Source: Sphingopyxis sp. USTB-05
GTDB taxonomy: Bacteria > Pseudomonadota > Alphaproteobacteria > Sphingomonadales > Sphingomonadaceae
DNA length: 64,000 bases
Assembly: GCF_023822045.1 (NCBI RefSeq)
Contig: NZ_CP084712.1
Coordinates: forward strand, 2,666,001 to 2,730,000
Direction of reading: 5' to 3'
The position numbers and the translations under genes were made by a program. The notes beneath the pieces are model-generated. The model searched no databases, was not told the DNA's origin, and saw only the letters and a list, made by a program, of their open reading frames with translations. Of this stretch, positions 8,844 to 18,490 are shown piece by piece (position 1 is the stretch's first letter; every line of letters begins with the position of its first letter).

Positions 8844-10897
8844 CACCAGATGCGAACGCGGTCCTTCGGTGCCAGATAGAGCTTCTGACCCTGCTTGATC
8901 TGATAGGCCTTATACCAAGGGTCAAGATTGCGCGAGACCCAAGTCCGCTGGATCGAGGGCGAATGCGGATCGGTCGTGATGCGCTGCGACAGATTCTGCT
9001 CGCGATAGTTGCGCCGCCACACCTGTGCCCAGCCGAGGAAGAAGCGCTGGTCGCCGGTAAGACCGTCGATCACCGGAGCTTCCTTGCCGCCGAGCGACGC
9101 CTTGTAGGCGTCATAAGCGACGGTCAGGCCGGCAAGGTCGCCGATATTCTCGCCCAGCGTGAATTTGCCGTCGATATGTTCGCCGGGCAGAATCTCGTAA
9201 GCGTTATACTGCGCGATAAGGGCCTGACCCGCGGCCTCGAATGCCTTCACATCTTCCGGCGTCCACCAGTCGGCAAGCTTGCCCGTCTCGTCATATTTCG
9301 CGCCTTGATCGTCGAAATGATGGCTGACTTCGTGACCGATGACGGCGCCGATGCCCCCATAGTTCACCGCCGCGTCGGCGTGCGGATCGAAGAAGGGCGG
9401 CTGCAGGATCGCGGCGGGGAAAACGATCTCGTTCATGCCGAAATTGGCATAGGCGTTGATCGTCATCGGCGTCATGAACCATTCCCAGCGGCGGATCGGC
9501 CCGCCGAGATGGCCGATATTGTCGTCATGGGCGAACTGGTTCGACCGCAGCGCGTTGCCGAACAGGTCGTCGGCGCGGATTTCCAGCTTGCTATAATCCT
9601 TCCACTGATCGGGATAGCCGATCTTGGTAGTGAAATTGGCAAGCTTCTTTCGTGCCTTGACCTTCGTCGCCGGCTGCATCCACGTCAGCCCGTCGATGCG
9701 GCGGCCCATCGCGCCAAGGACATTCTTCACCAGCGTGTCCATCGCCGCCTTGGTTTCAGGCGGGAAATATTTCGCGACATAATCCTTGCCGACAGCGTCG
9801 CCGAGATTGCCCGTCGTAAAATCGACTGCGCGCTTCCAGCGTTCTTCCATCTGCGGCGTACCTGAAAGCGCCGTGCTGTAGAAGGAGAAGGCTTCCTTCG
9901 CGACGGCGTCCGGCAGAGCGCCCGAGAAGCTGTCGAGGCTGCGCACGATCAGCAAATCCCGGATCACCGCGATCGGCGCGTCGGCGAGCAGCTTGGCCTC
10001 ACCCGTGAACGCGCTCGGCTGCGACACGATCAGCGTGTCTTCCTTGACCCCGATACCGCGAATGAAGGTCGACCAGTCGAAACCGGGCGCGGCCTTGGCA
10101 AGTTCTGCGATCGTCATCTTGTTATAGGCTTTGGTCGCATCGCTGCTGTCGTTCTTGTCCCAATGGATCGTCGCGACCTGCTTTTCGAAATCATAGACCG
10201 CCTTGGCGCGTGCCGCGGCATTGGTTTCGCCCGCAAGCGTCAGGACATTTTCGAGATGCTTGAGGTAGGCCGCTTGCAGCGACGTGTTGCGCTCGTTTTC
10301 CTTCAGATAGAAGTCGCGGTCGGGCATGCCGATGCCGCCCTGAAAGATGATATAGGCATAGACGTCCGGATTCTTGTCGTCCTGCCCGACATAACCGCCG
10401 AAGAAATGCTGGACCCCGCTGCGGTCGGCTTCGGCGAGCAGCGCCGCGAGACCCGGCTTTTCGACGGCGCGAATCTTGTTCAGCCACGGCTGGATCGGCG
10501 CGAGGCCCTTGGCTTCGACCGTCGCCGAATCGAGGTAGGACGCATAGGCGCGGCCGATCATGCTGCTAGGGTCGCCCTTGGCGGCATCGAGGATCTCGCG
10601 CGTGCGCGTCTGCGACAGGTCGTTGAGGGCTGTGAACATCCCATAGTTCGACTTGTCGTCGGGAATATTCGTATTCTTTGCCCAGGTGCCGTTGGCGTAG
10701 GTGTAGAAATCGTCGCCCGGCTGGACGCTCTTGTCCATGCCCGAAAGGTCGAAGCCGAAATCGCCGATTTCAGGCTTGGCGGCGGTGGTCGCGGGCGTGG
10801 TGACGGGCTTTTCCTGAGCGACAGCCGGAACAGCGGCGAGCATCAGCGCGCCAAGCGCAGCGGTCGCCATCAGGCGCGAAGAAATATGCAGAGTCAT
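8843..10897 (-). CDS. M13 family zinc metallopeptidase (neprilysin/PepO-like)
   Basis: 684 residues with a signal peptide (residues 1-27, ending AVAQ), so periplasmic or secreted. The zinc site is H522-E523-x-x-H526 (GHEVSHHFDDQG) with the third ligand Glu583 in GENIGDLAG. The substrate-binding NAYANFGMNEIVFPAAILQPPFF segment is also present. M13 enzymes cleave short peptides on the amino side of hydrophobic residues. The stop codon overlaps the cckA start, so the peptidase and cell-cycle kinase share a transcript. Confidence 0.95.
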   Translation of the reverse strand: MTLHISSRLMATAALGALMLAAVPAVAQEKPVTTPATTAAKPEIGDFGFDLSGMDKSVQPGDDFYTYANGTWAKNTNIPDDKSNYGMFTALNDLSQTRTREILDAAKGDPSSMIGRAYASYLDSATVEAKGLAPIQPWLNKIRAVEKPGLAALLAEADRSGVQHFFGGYVGQDDKNPDVYAYIIFQGGIGMPDRDFYLKENERNTSLQAAYLKHLENVLTLAGETNAAARAKAVYDFEKQVATIHWDKNDSSDATKAYNKMTIAELAKAAPGFDWSTFIRGIGVKEDTLIVSQPSAFTGEAKLLADAPIAVIRDLLIVRSLDSFSGALPDAVAKEAFSFYSTALSGTPQMEERWKRAVDFTTGNLGDAVGKDYVAKYFPPETKAAMDTLVKNVLGAMGRRIDGLTWMQPATKVKARKKLANFTTKIGYPDQWKDYSKLEIRADDLFGNALRSNQFAHDDNIGHLGGPIRRWEWFMTPMTINAYANFGMNEIVFPAAILQPPFFDPHADAAVNYGGIGAVIGHEVSHHFDDQGAKYDETGKLADWWTPEDVKAFEAAGQALIAQYNAYEILPGEHIDGKFTLGENIGDLAGLTVAYDAYKASLGGKEAPVIDGLTGDQRFFLGWAQVWRRNYREQNLSQRITTDPHSPSIQRTWVSRNLDPWYKAYQIKQGQKLYLAPKDRVRIW

Positions 10898-10993
10898 GAT
10901 ATTCCCCAGTTTTCAATATGAAGCGAAAATCCACACCGCGCAGGGGCGGCAAAGATTAGCGATGGAACAGCTATACGCCTGCTGTTTGGGGGT

Positions 10994-11623
10994 TCAACCG
11001 GCGGCCGTGTCGCTGGTCGATGCCTCATGTCGTTGGTCGCGTGCGCGCGCGAGTTTCCGACGCCAGCGCAACCGGATCCAATTGTCCCAGAAAATCGAGG
11101 CAAGGATGTAACCAACGACCGCGGAAACGAGCGAAATAACGAACAGCCCCGCCAGCATTGCGGGCGCCGCGTCGGAAAAGACCCAGCGAACCCATTCCCC
11201 CGCCGAAGCGCCATGTTCGATCATCGCCGAGAAGGTCGCGCTATTGGCGTGAAGGCCGAACAGCCAGTCGCCGAGCCACACCGACGCGAGGATGATGAAG
11301 GGCGTCGTCACCGGGTTCGACAGGAAAGTCATCGCGGCGCCGATCGGAATATTCGCCCGGACCGGCAGCGCGAGCAGCGCCACGCCAAGGATCTGCACCC
11401 CGGGGATCAGGAAAAATATGCCAACGAACAGCCCAAGTGCGGTGCCGCGCGGTACCGAAGTACGGGTGAAACGCCACAAATGGCTGTGCGCGACCCGGTG
11501 TGCGAACGGCTTGACGAAACGGCTCGCGAGCAATTCCTCGCGCGTCGGCGAGTTACGGCGGATCCAGTTCATCACTGCCGCCTTGTCCTTGGTTCCCGGG
11601 TCGCGAGGCTTGCCCGCGCTCAT
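10994..11623 (-). CDS. DUF2062 inner-membrane protein
   Basis: 209 residues. The ATG at 11623 overlaps the smpB stop as ATGA; an upstream in-frame start would intrude into smpB and is rejected. It has at least three hydrophobic segments: [43 protein letters not shown] and [21 protein letters not shown]. The SNPVTTPF motif is typical of DUF2062 proteins, whose function is unknown. The tail is basic and probably cytoplasmic. Confidence 0.9.
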   Translation of the reverse strand: MSAGKPRDPGTKDKAAVMNWIRRNSPTREELLASRFVKPFAHRVAHSHLWRFTRTSVPRGTALGLFVGIFFLIPGVQILGVALLALPVRANIPIGAAMTFLSNPVTTPFIILASVWLGDWLFGLHANSATFSAMIEHGASAGEWVRWVFSDAAPAMLAGLFVISLVSAVVGYILASIFWDNWIRLRWRRKLARARDQRHEASTSDTAAG

Positions 11624-12105
11624 CCGCGTTCCTTCATCAATCTTTGCTTGTCGCGCTTCCAATCGCGTTCCTTGATCGACTCCCGCTTGTCGTGCGCCTT
11701 CTTGCCCTTGGCGATCGCCAGTTCGACCTTGGCGCGGCCGCGGCTGTTGAAATAGATCGACAGCGGAACGAGCGTCATCCCCTGCCGCGCGACCGCAGCG
11801 TGCATCTTGTTGATCTCGCGGCCGCTGAGCAATAGTTTGCGCGGCCGCTTGGGTTCATGATTGTGCCGGTTGCCATGGCTGAACTCGGGAATATTGCTGT
11901 TCACCAGCCACACCTCGTGCCCCTTTACCTCGGCGTAACTCTCCGCAATCGTCCCTTCACCAAAGCGCAGCGACTTGACCTCGGTTCCTTGCAACGCAAT
12001 CCCAGCCTCGAACACCTCGTCGATGGCAAAGTCGAACCGCGCGCGCCGGTTCTCGGCAACGATCTTCTTCTTGTCGAATTCGGCGGCGGACTGCGGACGG
12101 GCCAT
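11620..12105 (-). CDS. smpB: SsrA-binding protein SmpB
   Basis: 161 residues. Binds tmRNA and delivers it to stalled ribosomes for trans-translation. The family core is complete: [28 protein letters not shown], and the basic C-terminal tail [19 protein letters not shown] that becomes helical in the ribosome. It lies 8 bases after dapA and overlaps the DUF2062 gene by four bases, so it is the middle gene of a dapA-smpB-DUF2062 operon. No tmRNA gene was seen in the window. Confidence 0.98.
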   Translation of the reverse strand: MARPQSAAEFDKKKIVAENRRARFDFAIDEVFEAGIALQGTEVKSLRFGEGTIAESYAEVKGHEVWLVNSNIPEFSHGNRHNHEPKRPRKLLLSGREINKMHAAVARQGMTLVPLSIYFNSRGRAKVELAIAKGKKAHDKRESIKERDWKRDKQRLMKERG

Positions 12106-12113
12106 TACGAAAC

Positions 12114-12989
12114 CTAGATTACTCCAGCCGCGGACAGTGCGGCATCGACGGCGGCGCGCGACGCATCGTTCGCCGGGATAATAGGTAGGCGCACTTCGGG
12201 CGAAAACCAGTCATGGACACGCGACAATGCATATTTGACCGGTCCCGGCGAGGTGTCGGAGAACATCGCATTATGCAAATCGAACAAGCGCTCGTGCAGC
12301 GTCCGCGCGCGCGCCCAGTCGTCCGCGGCACAGGCCGCGGCGAAATCGGCGCAGAGGCGCGGCGCGACATTGGCGGTGACCGAGATACAGCCTGCGCCGC
12401 CCATGACGGCATGAGCCAGCCAAAGGTCATCATTGCCCGAAAGCTGGCAGAAGTCCTTACCGGCGCCCGCGCGGTGCGCGGTCACGCGGGCCAGGTCGCC
12501 GCTCGCATCCTTGATCGCGACAATGCTCGGCATTTCGGCAAGCTTGCACAGGGTCTCGGCGCTGATGTCCGCGACGGTGCGGCCGGGAACATTATAGACG
12601 ACGATCGGCAGGTCGCTGGCATCTGCCAACGCCTGAAAATGCGCGATCATTCCGGCCTGGCTCGGCCGGTTGTAATAGGGGGCGACGATCAGCGCCGCGG
12701 TCGCGCCGGCCGCCTGTGCGTGACGCATGTGGCGGATCGCCGTCGCGGTGTCGTTCGACCCACAGCCCGCGATCACGGGTACGCGACCGGCCGCGGCCTC
12801 GATGCAGGTATCGATCACCTGATAATGTTCGTCGAAGCCAAGCGTCGGGCTTTCGCCGGTCGTTCCGCACGGAACCAGCGCGCTGGTGCCTTCTTTGATC
12901 TGCCAATCGACAAGGCGCGCGAAGGTCGGGGCATCGAACGCCCCGTCGCGAAATGGCGTCACCAAAGCGGGAATCGAACCCGAAAACAT
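12114..12989 (-). CDS. dapA: 4-hydroxy-tetrahydrodipicolinate synthase
   Basis: 291 residues. Condenses pyruvate with aspartate semialdehyde, the first committed step of lysine and diaminopimelate synthesis. Seen motifs: the GTTGESPTL pyruvate-binding loop (about residues 43-51), YNVPGRT with its conserved tyrosine near residue 133, and the Schiff-base lysine in [10 protein letters not shown] near residue 161. It starts at the ATG at 12989 and is divergent from the lytic transglycosylase gene across a 100-base gap that must hold both promoters. Confidence 0.98.
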   Translation of the reverse strand: MFSGSIPALVTPFRDGAFDAPTFARLVDWQIKEGTSALVPCGTTGESPTLGFDEHYQVIDTCIEAAAGRVPVIAGCGSNDTATAIRHMRHAQAAGATAALIVAPYYNRPSQAGMIAHFQALADASDLPIVVYNVPGRTVADISAETLCKLAEMPSIVAIKDASGDLARVTAHRAGAGKDFCQLSGNDDLWLAHAVMGGAGCISVTANVAPRLCADFAAACAADDWARARTLHERLFDLHNAMFSDTSPGPVKYALSRVHDWFSPEVRLPIIPANDASRAAVDAALSAAGVI

Positions 12990-13089
12990 GCTCCGCTCCT
13001 TTACAATTACCCGCTGTGACCGATAGAATCCGGCCAGCGCGCCGCTATTGGACGTCTATTCAGCGCCCCGCAAGGAGTTTGGCACTACT

Positions 13090-15120
13090 ATGGCCGGTAT
13101 GATTTCGCTGACCCGTATCTCCCGCCTCGCGCTCGCCGCGGCCCTCCTTCTCCCCACGGCTGTTCACGCCAGCGAACTCACCCCCGAACAAATGGCATGG
13201 TATCGCGCCCAGATGGGCCTCGCCGCCCAGTCGGGATCGCCGCCGTCGACCAATTCGGTGGGCGACGCGGTGCTCGAGTGGCGGCGGTTGACCGCAAATA
13301 GCGGCGCCTCTTTCGACCAGCTTTCGCGTTTCCTGATGGCGAACAAGGGCTGGCCCGACGGCGACACCATGCGCAAGCGCGCCGAAAAGGCGATCTCGCT
13401 CGACAGCTATGACCCCCAACGCACCCTCGCCTATTTCCAGGCCTACCCGCCACAGACCGCAAGCGGGCAGCTCCGCTATGCGCTCGCGCTCAATGCCACG
13501 GGCCGCCGCGAGGATGCCGCCGCCGCCGTGCGCCGCGCGTGGACGAGCGGCCCGCTCGACGATTATGAAACAAGCCGTGCGCTCAGCATGTTTCCTGGCG
13601 CTATCACGCCGGCCGACCATGATGCGCGGATGGACCGCCTGCTCTGGTCGGGCGCAACCGCGGCGGCGAGCCGCCAGCTCGCCTTCACCTCGCCCGACAA
13701 GCGCGCGGTGTTCGCGGCGCGCCTCGCGATGCGCAATGCGTCGGTCGACGCGGCTTTCCAGGCCTCGGCCGCCGAAAGCGCCAATCCGTCGCTGACCCGT
13801 ACCGACGCCGGCTATATCACCGACAAGGCGACCTGGCTGCGCAAGGCCGGGCGCGTCGGCGAGGCTCGCGCGCTGCTTGCGGCGCCGCGATCGCTGGCAA
13901 AGGCGCCGACCGATCCCGAAGAATGGCTCGAAACCCTGCTCACCAACGCGCGGCAGGCTAGCGATGGCGGCGACAAGTCGACCGCCTATAATATCGCGCG
14001 CCAGCTCGACGACGCCTTCCCGGCCGGGACGGTCATCCGCGAGACACCGCTTGGCGTGCGCGACGATTATACCTCGCTCGCCTGGCTCGCCGGGCAGCTC
14101 GCCTATCGCGACCTGCGCCGTCCCGCCGAAGCGGTGCGGCTGTACCGCGCCTATGGCGAAGCCGCCCGCTCGGCGCAGACGCGCACCAAAGGCTTTTATT
14201 GGGCCGGCCGCGCCGCGCTTGCCGCCGGAGATTCGGGTACCGCGAACGCGCATTTCGCCGACGCCGCTCAACATTACGACCAATTCTACGGCCAGTTGGC
14301 GCTCGAGCGGCTGAACCGTCCGCAGCCGAAGCCGACACCGGACCCGACCATCCAGGTCAGCAACGACGACCGCCGCGAGTTCGAGGACGACCGGCTGGTA
14401 CGCGCCGCACGGGCGCTCGGCGAAATCGGTGCATGGCGCGAACAGTCGCTGTTCCTGCGCGCGCTCGCGCAAAAGGCCACCTCGCCGGCCGACCATGTCC
14501 TCGCAGGCAGGCTCGCGTCGCAAATCGGGCGCCCCGACCTTGGCGTGATGATCGGCCGCAGCGCGCAGGCGAACAGCCTCGACGCGGTCGAGGTATCGGG
14601 CTTCCCGACCGTGCGCGTCCCTGCGGGTCATGAAAGCAACTGGACCTTCATCCATGCGATCACGCGGCAGGAAAGCCAGTTCGATCGGCAGGCGGTGAGC
14701 CACGCCGGCGCGCGCGGGATGATGCAGTTGATGCCCGGCACCGCACGCGAAGTCGCGGGCAAGCTCGGCATGAGCTACGACGCTGGCTCGCTGACCACCG
14801 ACACCAATTACAACATGATGCTGGGCTCGACCTACTTCCAGCAGATGCTCCGTTATTTCGGCGGCAGCTATCCGCTCGCGGTCGCGGCGTACAACGCCGG
14901 TCCCGGCAATGTTAACAAATGGCTGCGCGCCAACGGCGATCCGCGCGGTGGCGGGATCGAGATGGTCGACTGGATCGAGGCGATCCCGATTTTCGAAACG
15001 CGCAACTATGTCCAGCGCGTGCTCGAAAATGCCGTTGTCTACGACACGCTGCGCGACGGCAGCGGATCGCGGCAGCAGGCGCCGCTGAGCTTCTATCTCG
15101 GCAAACGGACGCCCGGATAA
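13090..15120 (+). CDS. Soluble lytic murein transglycosylase
   Basis: 676 residues. The ATG at 13090 is preceded by AAGGAG and gives a signal peptide (ending HASELT), so the protein is periplasmic. It cleaves the MurNAc-GlcNAc bond of peptidoglycan, forming 1,6-anhydro ends. A long helical superhelix (about 30-500) resembles the Slt70 U/L domain. The C-terminal SLT domain has catalytic Glu528 (ITRQESQFD), GARGMMQLMPGTA and the AAYNAGPGNVNKWL motif. It is about the usual length for Slt70-type enzymes. greB follows after 6 bases. Confidence 0.95.
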   Translation: MAGMISLTRISRLALAAALLLPTAVHASELTPEQMAWYRAQMGLAAQSGSPPSTNSVGDAVLEWRRLTANSGASFDQLSRFLMANKGWPDGDTMRKRAEKAISLDSYDPQRTLAYFQAYPPQTASGQLRYALALNATGRREDAAAAVRRAWTSGPLDDYETSRALSMFPGAITPADHDARMDRLLWSGATAAASRQLAFTSPDKRAVFAARLAMRNASVDAAFQASAAESANPSLTRTDAGYITDKATWLRKAGRVGEARALLAAPRSLAKAPTDPEEWLETLLTNARQASDGGDKSTAYNIARQLDDAFPAGTVIRETPLGVRDDYTSLAWLAGQLAYRDLRRPAEAVRLYRAYGEAARSAQTRTKGFYWAGRAALAAGDSGTANAHFADAAQHYDQFYGQLALERLNRPQPKPTPDPTIQVSNDDRREFEDDRLVRAARALGEIGAWREQSLFLRALAQKATSPADHVLAGRLASQIGRPDLGVMIGRSAQANSLDAVEVSGFPTVRVPAGHESNWTFIHAITRQESQFDRQAVSHAGARGMMQLMPGTAREVAGKLGMSYDAGSLTTDTNYNMMLGSTYFQQMLRYFGGSYPLAVAAYNAGPGNVNKWLRANGDPRGGGIEMVDWIEAIPIFETRNYVQRVLENAVVYDTLRDGSGSRQQAPLSFYLGKRTPG

Positions 15121-15126
15121 CGCTTC

Positions 15127-15615
15127 ATGGCGGGGGAAAAGACGAACATCATCAGCCCGGCAGGCTATGCCGCGCTGCGCGCCGAATATAACGCGCTGCT
15201 GGGCGACGAGCGCCCGAAACTGGTCGAGGTGATCAGTTGGGCCGCGGGCAACGGCGACCGTAGCGAGAATGGCGACTATATCTACGGCCGCAAAAGGCTG
15301 CGCGAGATCGACCGCCGGCTGGGCTTCCTCGCCCGGCGGATGAAGGTCGCCCGCGTCGTCGATCCTGCCGAACAGCCCGACAAGAGCCGCATCTGGTTCG
15401 GCGCCACGGTCGAACTCGCCGACGATGACGACGCACGGCGCATCGTCACTCTGGTCGGCGACGACGAGGCCGAGGCAGGCGAAGGCCGGATCGGCTGGAA
15501 CAGCCCCCTCGCCCGCGCGTTGCGCGGCGCCGCGGTCGGCGATTTGCGCACCGTGCAACTCCCTGCCGGGCCCAAGGAATGGGAAGTAATGGCGGTCAGC
15601 TATCCCGCGACCTGA
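15127..15615 (+). CDS. greB: Transcription elongation factor GreB
   Basis: 162 residues. Rescues backtracked RNA polymerase by stimulating transcript cleavage. The N-terminal coiled coil carries the tip acidic pair in the segment GNGDRSENGDYIYGRKRLRE. The C-terminal FKBP-like domain contains NSPLARALRGAAVGD and ends in the VMAVSYPA strand. The GRKRLREIDRRLGFLARRM region distinguishes it from GreA. It is likely in one transcript with the lytic transglycosylase. Confidence 0.95.
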   Translation: MAGEKTNIISPAGYAALRAEYNALLGDERPKLVEVISWAAGNGDRSENGDYIYGRKRLREIDRRLGFLARRMKVARVVDPAEQPDKSRIWFGATVELADDDDARRIVTLVGDDEAEAGEGRIGWNSPLARALRGAAVGDLRTVQLPAGPKEWEVMAVSYPAT

Positions 15616-16130
15616 TATCGCCCGCCTCTCGCGCGTTCGCCGAAACATCACTCAACGGCGAATAACGAAAAGAAACCGATAGTTGCCCTCCCCATATCGT
15701 CACCCCGGGCTTGGCCCGGGATCCCGCTTAATGCCGAAGCCAATGAGCGCGTCAAAAAGCGGGATCCTGGATCAAGTCCGGGATGACGAAGGAATAAGGA
15801 AGCAACGACAGCTCCCACCCCCGAACCAGCCTGCAACCCATCTGCAAAAATCACTGTCCTACTTTATCGCGCCATGCCGGCTTCCGATCCGCTCTTTGAA
15901 ATAGCTGGTTTCCGCAAACATCTCCAAAAGCCACAAAGGACGCAAAATCGATGCGCGTATGCGGGGCTTTTGCGGCTTTAAGCCCGATGTCCGCGCTCCC
16001 TTCGCTCAGCCTAGGTTCAGCGTTGTTGGCGTATCCGCAGGGCATCAAATGGCTCCAATGGCCGATTGCGCTGGACCATCGGGCATTTCCGCTGATACGG
16101 AGCGTCCGGACTTTCTCGAATAGGGTAAAG
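15616..16130 (+). other. Intergenic region upstream of surA
   Basis: 515 bases without a supported gene. It holds one dispersed palindromic element (15698-15788). The rest is a probable promoter/leader region for surA-pdxA-rsmA. An open frame continues upstream of surA to 15951 but lacks family similarity. The lptD gene that often precedes surA is absent. Confidence 0.6.
15698..15788. repeat. Dispersed palindromic repeat, family A
   Basis: Imperfect inverted repeat with arms of roughly 32 bases: it opens CGTCACCCCGGGCTTGGCCC and closes with ATCAAGTCCGGGATGACG. The same sequence family occurs at 19660-19732 and 19772-19864. Confidence 0.85.
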
Positions 16131-17471
16131 ATGACCAAATTTTCGACCATGACCGGCCTGATCGCACTGGCCGCCGTCGGCGTGACGCCCGTGCTGGCGC
16201 AGACCGTCGCCGACAGCGAAGTGCCGACCACCAGCCTCAACATTCCCGGCAATGTACAGCTTTACGGGGATGCCAAGCCGAACGTCTATCGCCCGTCCGC
16301 TTCGGTGAACGGAGAGATTATTACCGCGACGGACATCGAACAGCGGATGGCGCTGATCCGTATCGCGAACAATAATGTCGAGCTGCCGCCCGAGGAAATC
16401 CAGCGGCTGCGTACGCAGGTGTTCAGCAACCTGATCGACGAGAAATTGCAGATCCAGGAAGCAAAGGCTGCCGAGATTTCGATCGACGAAAATGTCGTCG
16501 ACGGCCAGTTCGCGCGCCTCGCGACGCGTTTCAAGCAGACGCCTGAACAATTTTCGAACTATCTCGTGTCGAAGGGGTCTTCGGCGGCGGCGGTGAAACA
16601 GCAGATTCGCGGCGAAATCGCGTGGGATCGCCTGCTCTCGCGCAATATTCAGTCGACGACGAATGTCTCGCCCGAAGAGGTCAAGATCGTCGCTGACCAG
16701 CTCATAAATTCCAAGGGCCAGGACGAGTTCCACCTTGGTGAAATCTATCTGTCGACGACACCCGAAACCGCCGCAGCGGTGTCCGAAAATGCCAAGAAGA
16801 TCATTCAGGCGTTGCAGGCTGGCGGCAGCTTTGCCGCCTATGCGCGCCAGTTCTCCGAAGCATCGACTGCTGTCGTCGGCGGCGACCTCGGCTGGGTGAA
16901 GGCCGGGCAGTTGCCGGGTTCGATGGGCGAAGCCGCAACGCAAATGCAGCCGGGCCAGCTCGTCGGGCCGATCGAAGTGCCGGGCGGCATTTCGATCATG
17001 TTGATGATCGATCGCCGTCAGGTCCTGACCGCCGATCCACGCGACGCGATCCTCAGCCTCAAACAGATTTCACTCGATTTCCCGGCGGGTACGACGCAGG
17101 CGAAGGCGACGGAACTTGCAGGTCAGTTCGCCGAAAAGACCCGTAGCATTGCGGGTTGCGGTGCCGCCGATGCGGTGGCCCAGAGCCTCGGCGCCTCGGT
17201 GGTCTCGCGCGACAATATCGAAATGCGCGCGCTGCCCGGCCCGCTGCAGGCCACATTGGCGAGCCTGCAAATCGGTCAGACGACGCAGCCCTTCGGCGCA
17301 GCGAACGAAGGGGTCAGCGTCCTTGTACTGTGCGGTCGCGACATGCCGCAGACCGCGACCGCGCCGAATCTCGAGCAGATCGAGCAGAAATTGCTCGACG
17401 ACAAGGTCAACAAGCGGGCCCAGCGCTATCTGCGCGACCTGCGCCGGGATGCCGTGATCGAATATAGCTGA
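16131..17471 (+). CDS. surA: Periplasmic chaperone / peptidyl-prolyl isomerase SurA
   Basis: 446 residues. Chaperones outer-membrane proteins through the periplasm. The ATG at 16131 follows AGGGTAAAG and gives a signal peptide (MTKFSTMTGLIALAAVGVTP..LAQ). The SurA N-terminal domain (about 55-190) includes ASVNGEIITATDIEQRM. One parvulin (PPIC) domain at about 195-300 has HLGEIYL, FAAYARQFSE and GGDLGWVKAGQLP. A second, degenerate parvulin-like stretch follows. Its stop overlaps the pdxA start as TGATG. Confidence 0.94.
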   Translation: MTKFSTMTGLIALAAVGVTPVLAQTVADSEVPTTSLNIPGNVQLYGDAKPNVYRPSASVNGEIITATDIEQRMALIRIANNNVELPPEEIQRLRTQVFSNLIDEKLQIQEAKAAEISIDENVVDGQFARLATRFKQTPEQFSNYLVSKGSSAAAVKQQIRGEIAWDRLLSRNIQSTTNVSPEEVKIVADQLINSKGQDEFHLGEIYLSTTPETAAAVSENAKKIIQALQAGGSFAAYARQFSEASTAVVGGDLGWVKAGQLPGSMGEAATQMQPGQLVGPIEVPGGISIMLMIDRRQVLTADPRDAILSLKQISLDFPAGTTQAKATELAGQFAEKTRSIAGCGAADAVAQSLGASVVSRDNIEMRALPGPLQATLASLQIGQTTQPFGAANEGVSVLVLCGRDMPQTATAPNLEQIEQKLLDDKVNKRAQRYLRDLRRDAVIEYS

Positions 17472-18490
17472 TGACGGTTCAAAATAATCGGCAGCCGATC
17501 GCGGTCACCATGGGTGACCCGGCCGGCGTCGGCCCCGAAGTCGCCGCCCGTGCGTGGGCCGCGCGCCGCGAACATGATCTGCCGCCTTTCGTTGCGATCG
17601 GCGATATCGCTGCGATCGAGGCCGTCTGGGACGGGCCGGTCGCACGCGTTGGCGACATGGACGAGGTCGTTCGCGCCTTTGGCGACGCGTTGCCCGTTTG
17701 GCACCTGGAGGAAAGCGGCCCACTGACCCCCGGCCAGCCCACTCCGGCGGGCGCGACCTGTGCGCTTCACGCGCTCGAAACTGGTATCGGACTCACCCGC
17801 AATCAGGCGAGTTCGGCGCTCGTTACCGGGTCGGTGTCGAAATATGCGCTGCACGGCATCGGTTATACCCATCCTGGGCAAACCGAGTTCATCGCCGAAC
17901 GCTGCGGCGTCACCGCGACCAATGCGGTGATGATGCTCGCTGGCCCAAGCCTTCGCGTTGTGCCGTTGACCGTTCATATCCCGCTTGCCGACGTCCCCGA
18001 TCGGCTGACGAGCGAATTGATCGTTGCCAAGGCGCGGATCGTCGCGCGGGGTCTGCGTCGCGATTTCGGGATCGAGACACCGCGCCTCGCGCTCGCAGGG
18101 CTCAATCCTCACGCCGGCGAAAGCGGGCAATTGGGCAGCGAAGAAGAGCGCATCATGGCACCCGCGGTTGCCCAGTTGGCCGAGGAAGGCATTTTCGTCG
18201 ACGGCCCGTTAGCGGCCGACGCGCTCTTCGCGCCCGGCATCCGCGACCAATATGATGCGCTGCTGTGCGGCTATCACGATCAGGCGCTGGCACCGTTCAA
18301 GGCGCTGCATTTCCACGACGGCGTCAATCTCACGCTCGGGCTGCCGATCATCCGCACCTCGCCCGACCATGGTACTGCGTTCGATATCGCGGGCACCGGC
18401 CAGGCCGATCCCGGTCCGACGATTGCCGCGATCGCGATGGCCGCGCGCATGGCTGCGGCGCGCGAACGTAGCTGCGCGCCAGCGAAGTGA
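17471..18490 (+). CDS. pdxA: 4-hydroxythreonine-4-phosphate dehydrogenase
   Basis: 339 residues. NAD-dependent oxidation of 4-phosphohydroxy-L-threonine in the DXP-dependent pyridoxal phosphate pathway. Seen: AVTMGDPAGVGPE at the N-terminus, the metal-binding histidines in GYTHPGQTE, LNPHAGE and CGYHDQALAPFK, and the TSPDHGTAFDIAG substrate loop. It overlaps surA by one base and rsmA by four (GTGA), so the three genes are translationally coupled. Gene order surA-pdxA-rsmA is conserved across proteobacteria. Confidence 0.98.
   Translation: MTVQNNRQPIAVTMGDPAGVGPEVAARAWAARREHDLPPFVAIGDIAAIEAVWDGPVARVGDMDEVVRAFGDALPVWHLEESGPLTPGQPTPAGATCALHALETGIGLTRNQASSALVTGSVSKYALHGIGYTHPGQTEFIAERCGVTATNAVMMLAGPSLRVVPLTVHIPLADVPDRLTSELIVAKARIVARGLRRDFGIETPRLALAGLNPHAGESGQLGSEEERIMAPAVAQLAEEGIFVDGPLAADALFAPGIRDQYDALLCGYHDQALAPFKALHFHDGVNLTLGLPIIRTSPDHGTAFDIAGTGQADPGPTIAAIAMAARMAAARERSCAPAK

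Noticed and set aside
13060..15651. Minus-strand open frame of 863 codons
   Set aside because: Antisense to the lytic transglycosylase and greB, both of which have intact catalytic motifs; the antisense translation shows none.
15951..16130. Upstream extension of surA
   Set aside because: The extra 60 codons lack family similarity and would bury the signal peptide that starts at 16131.
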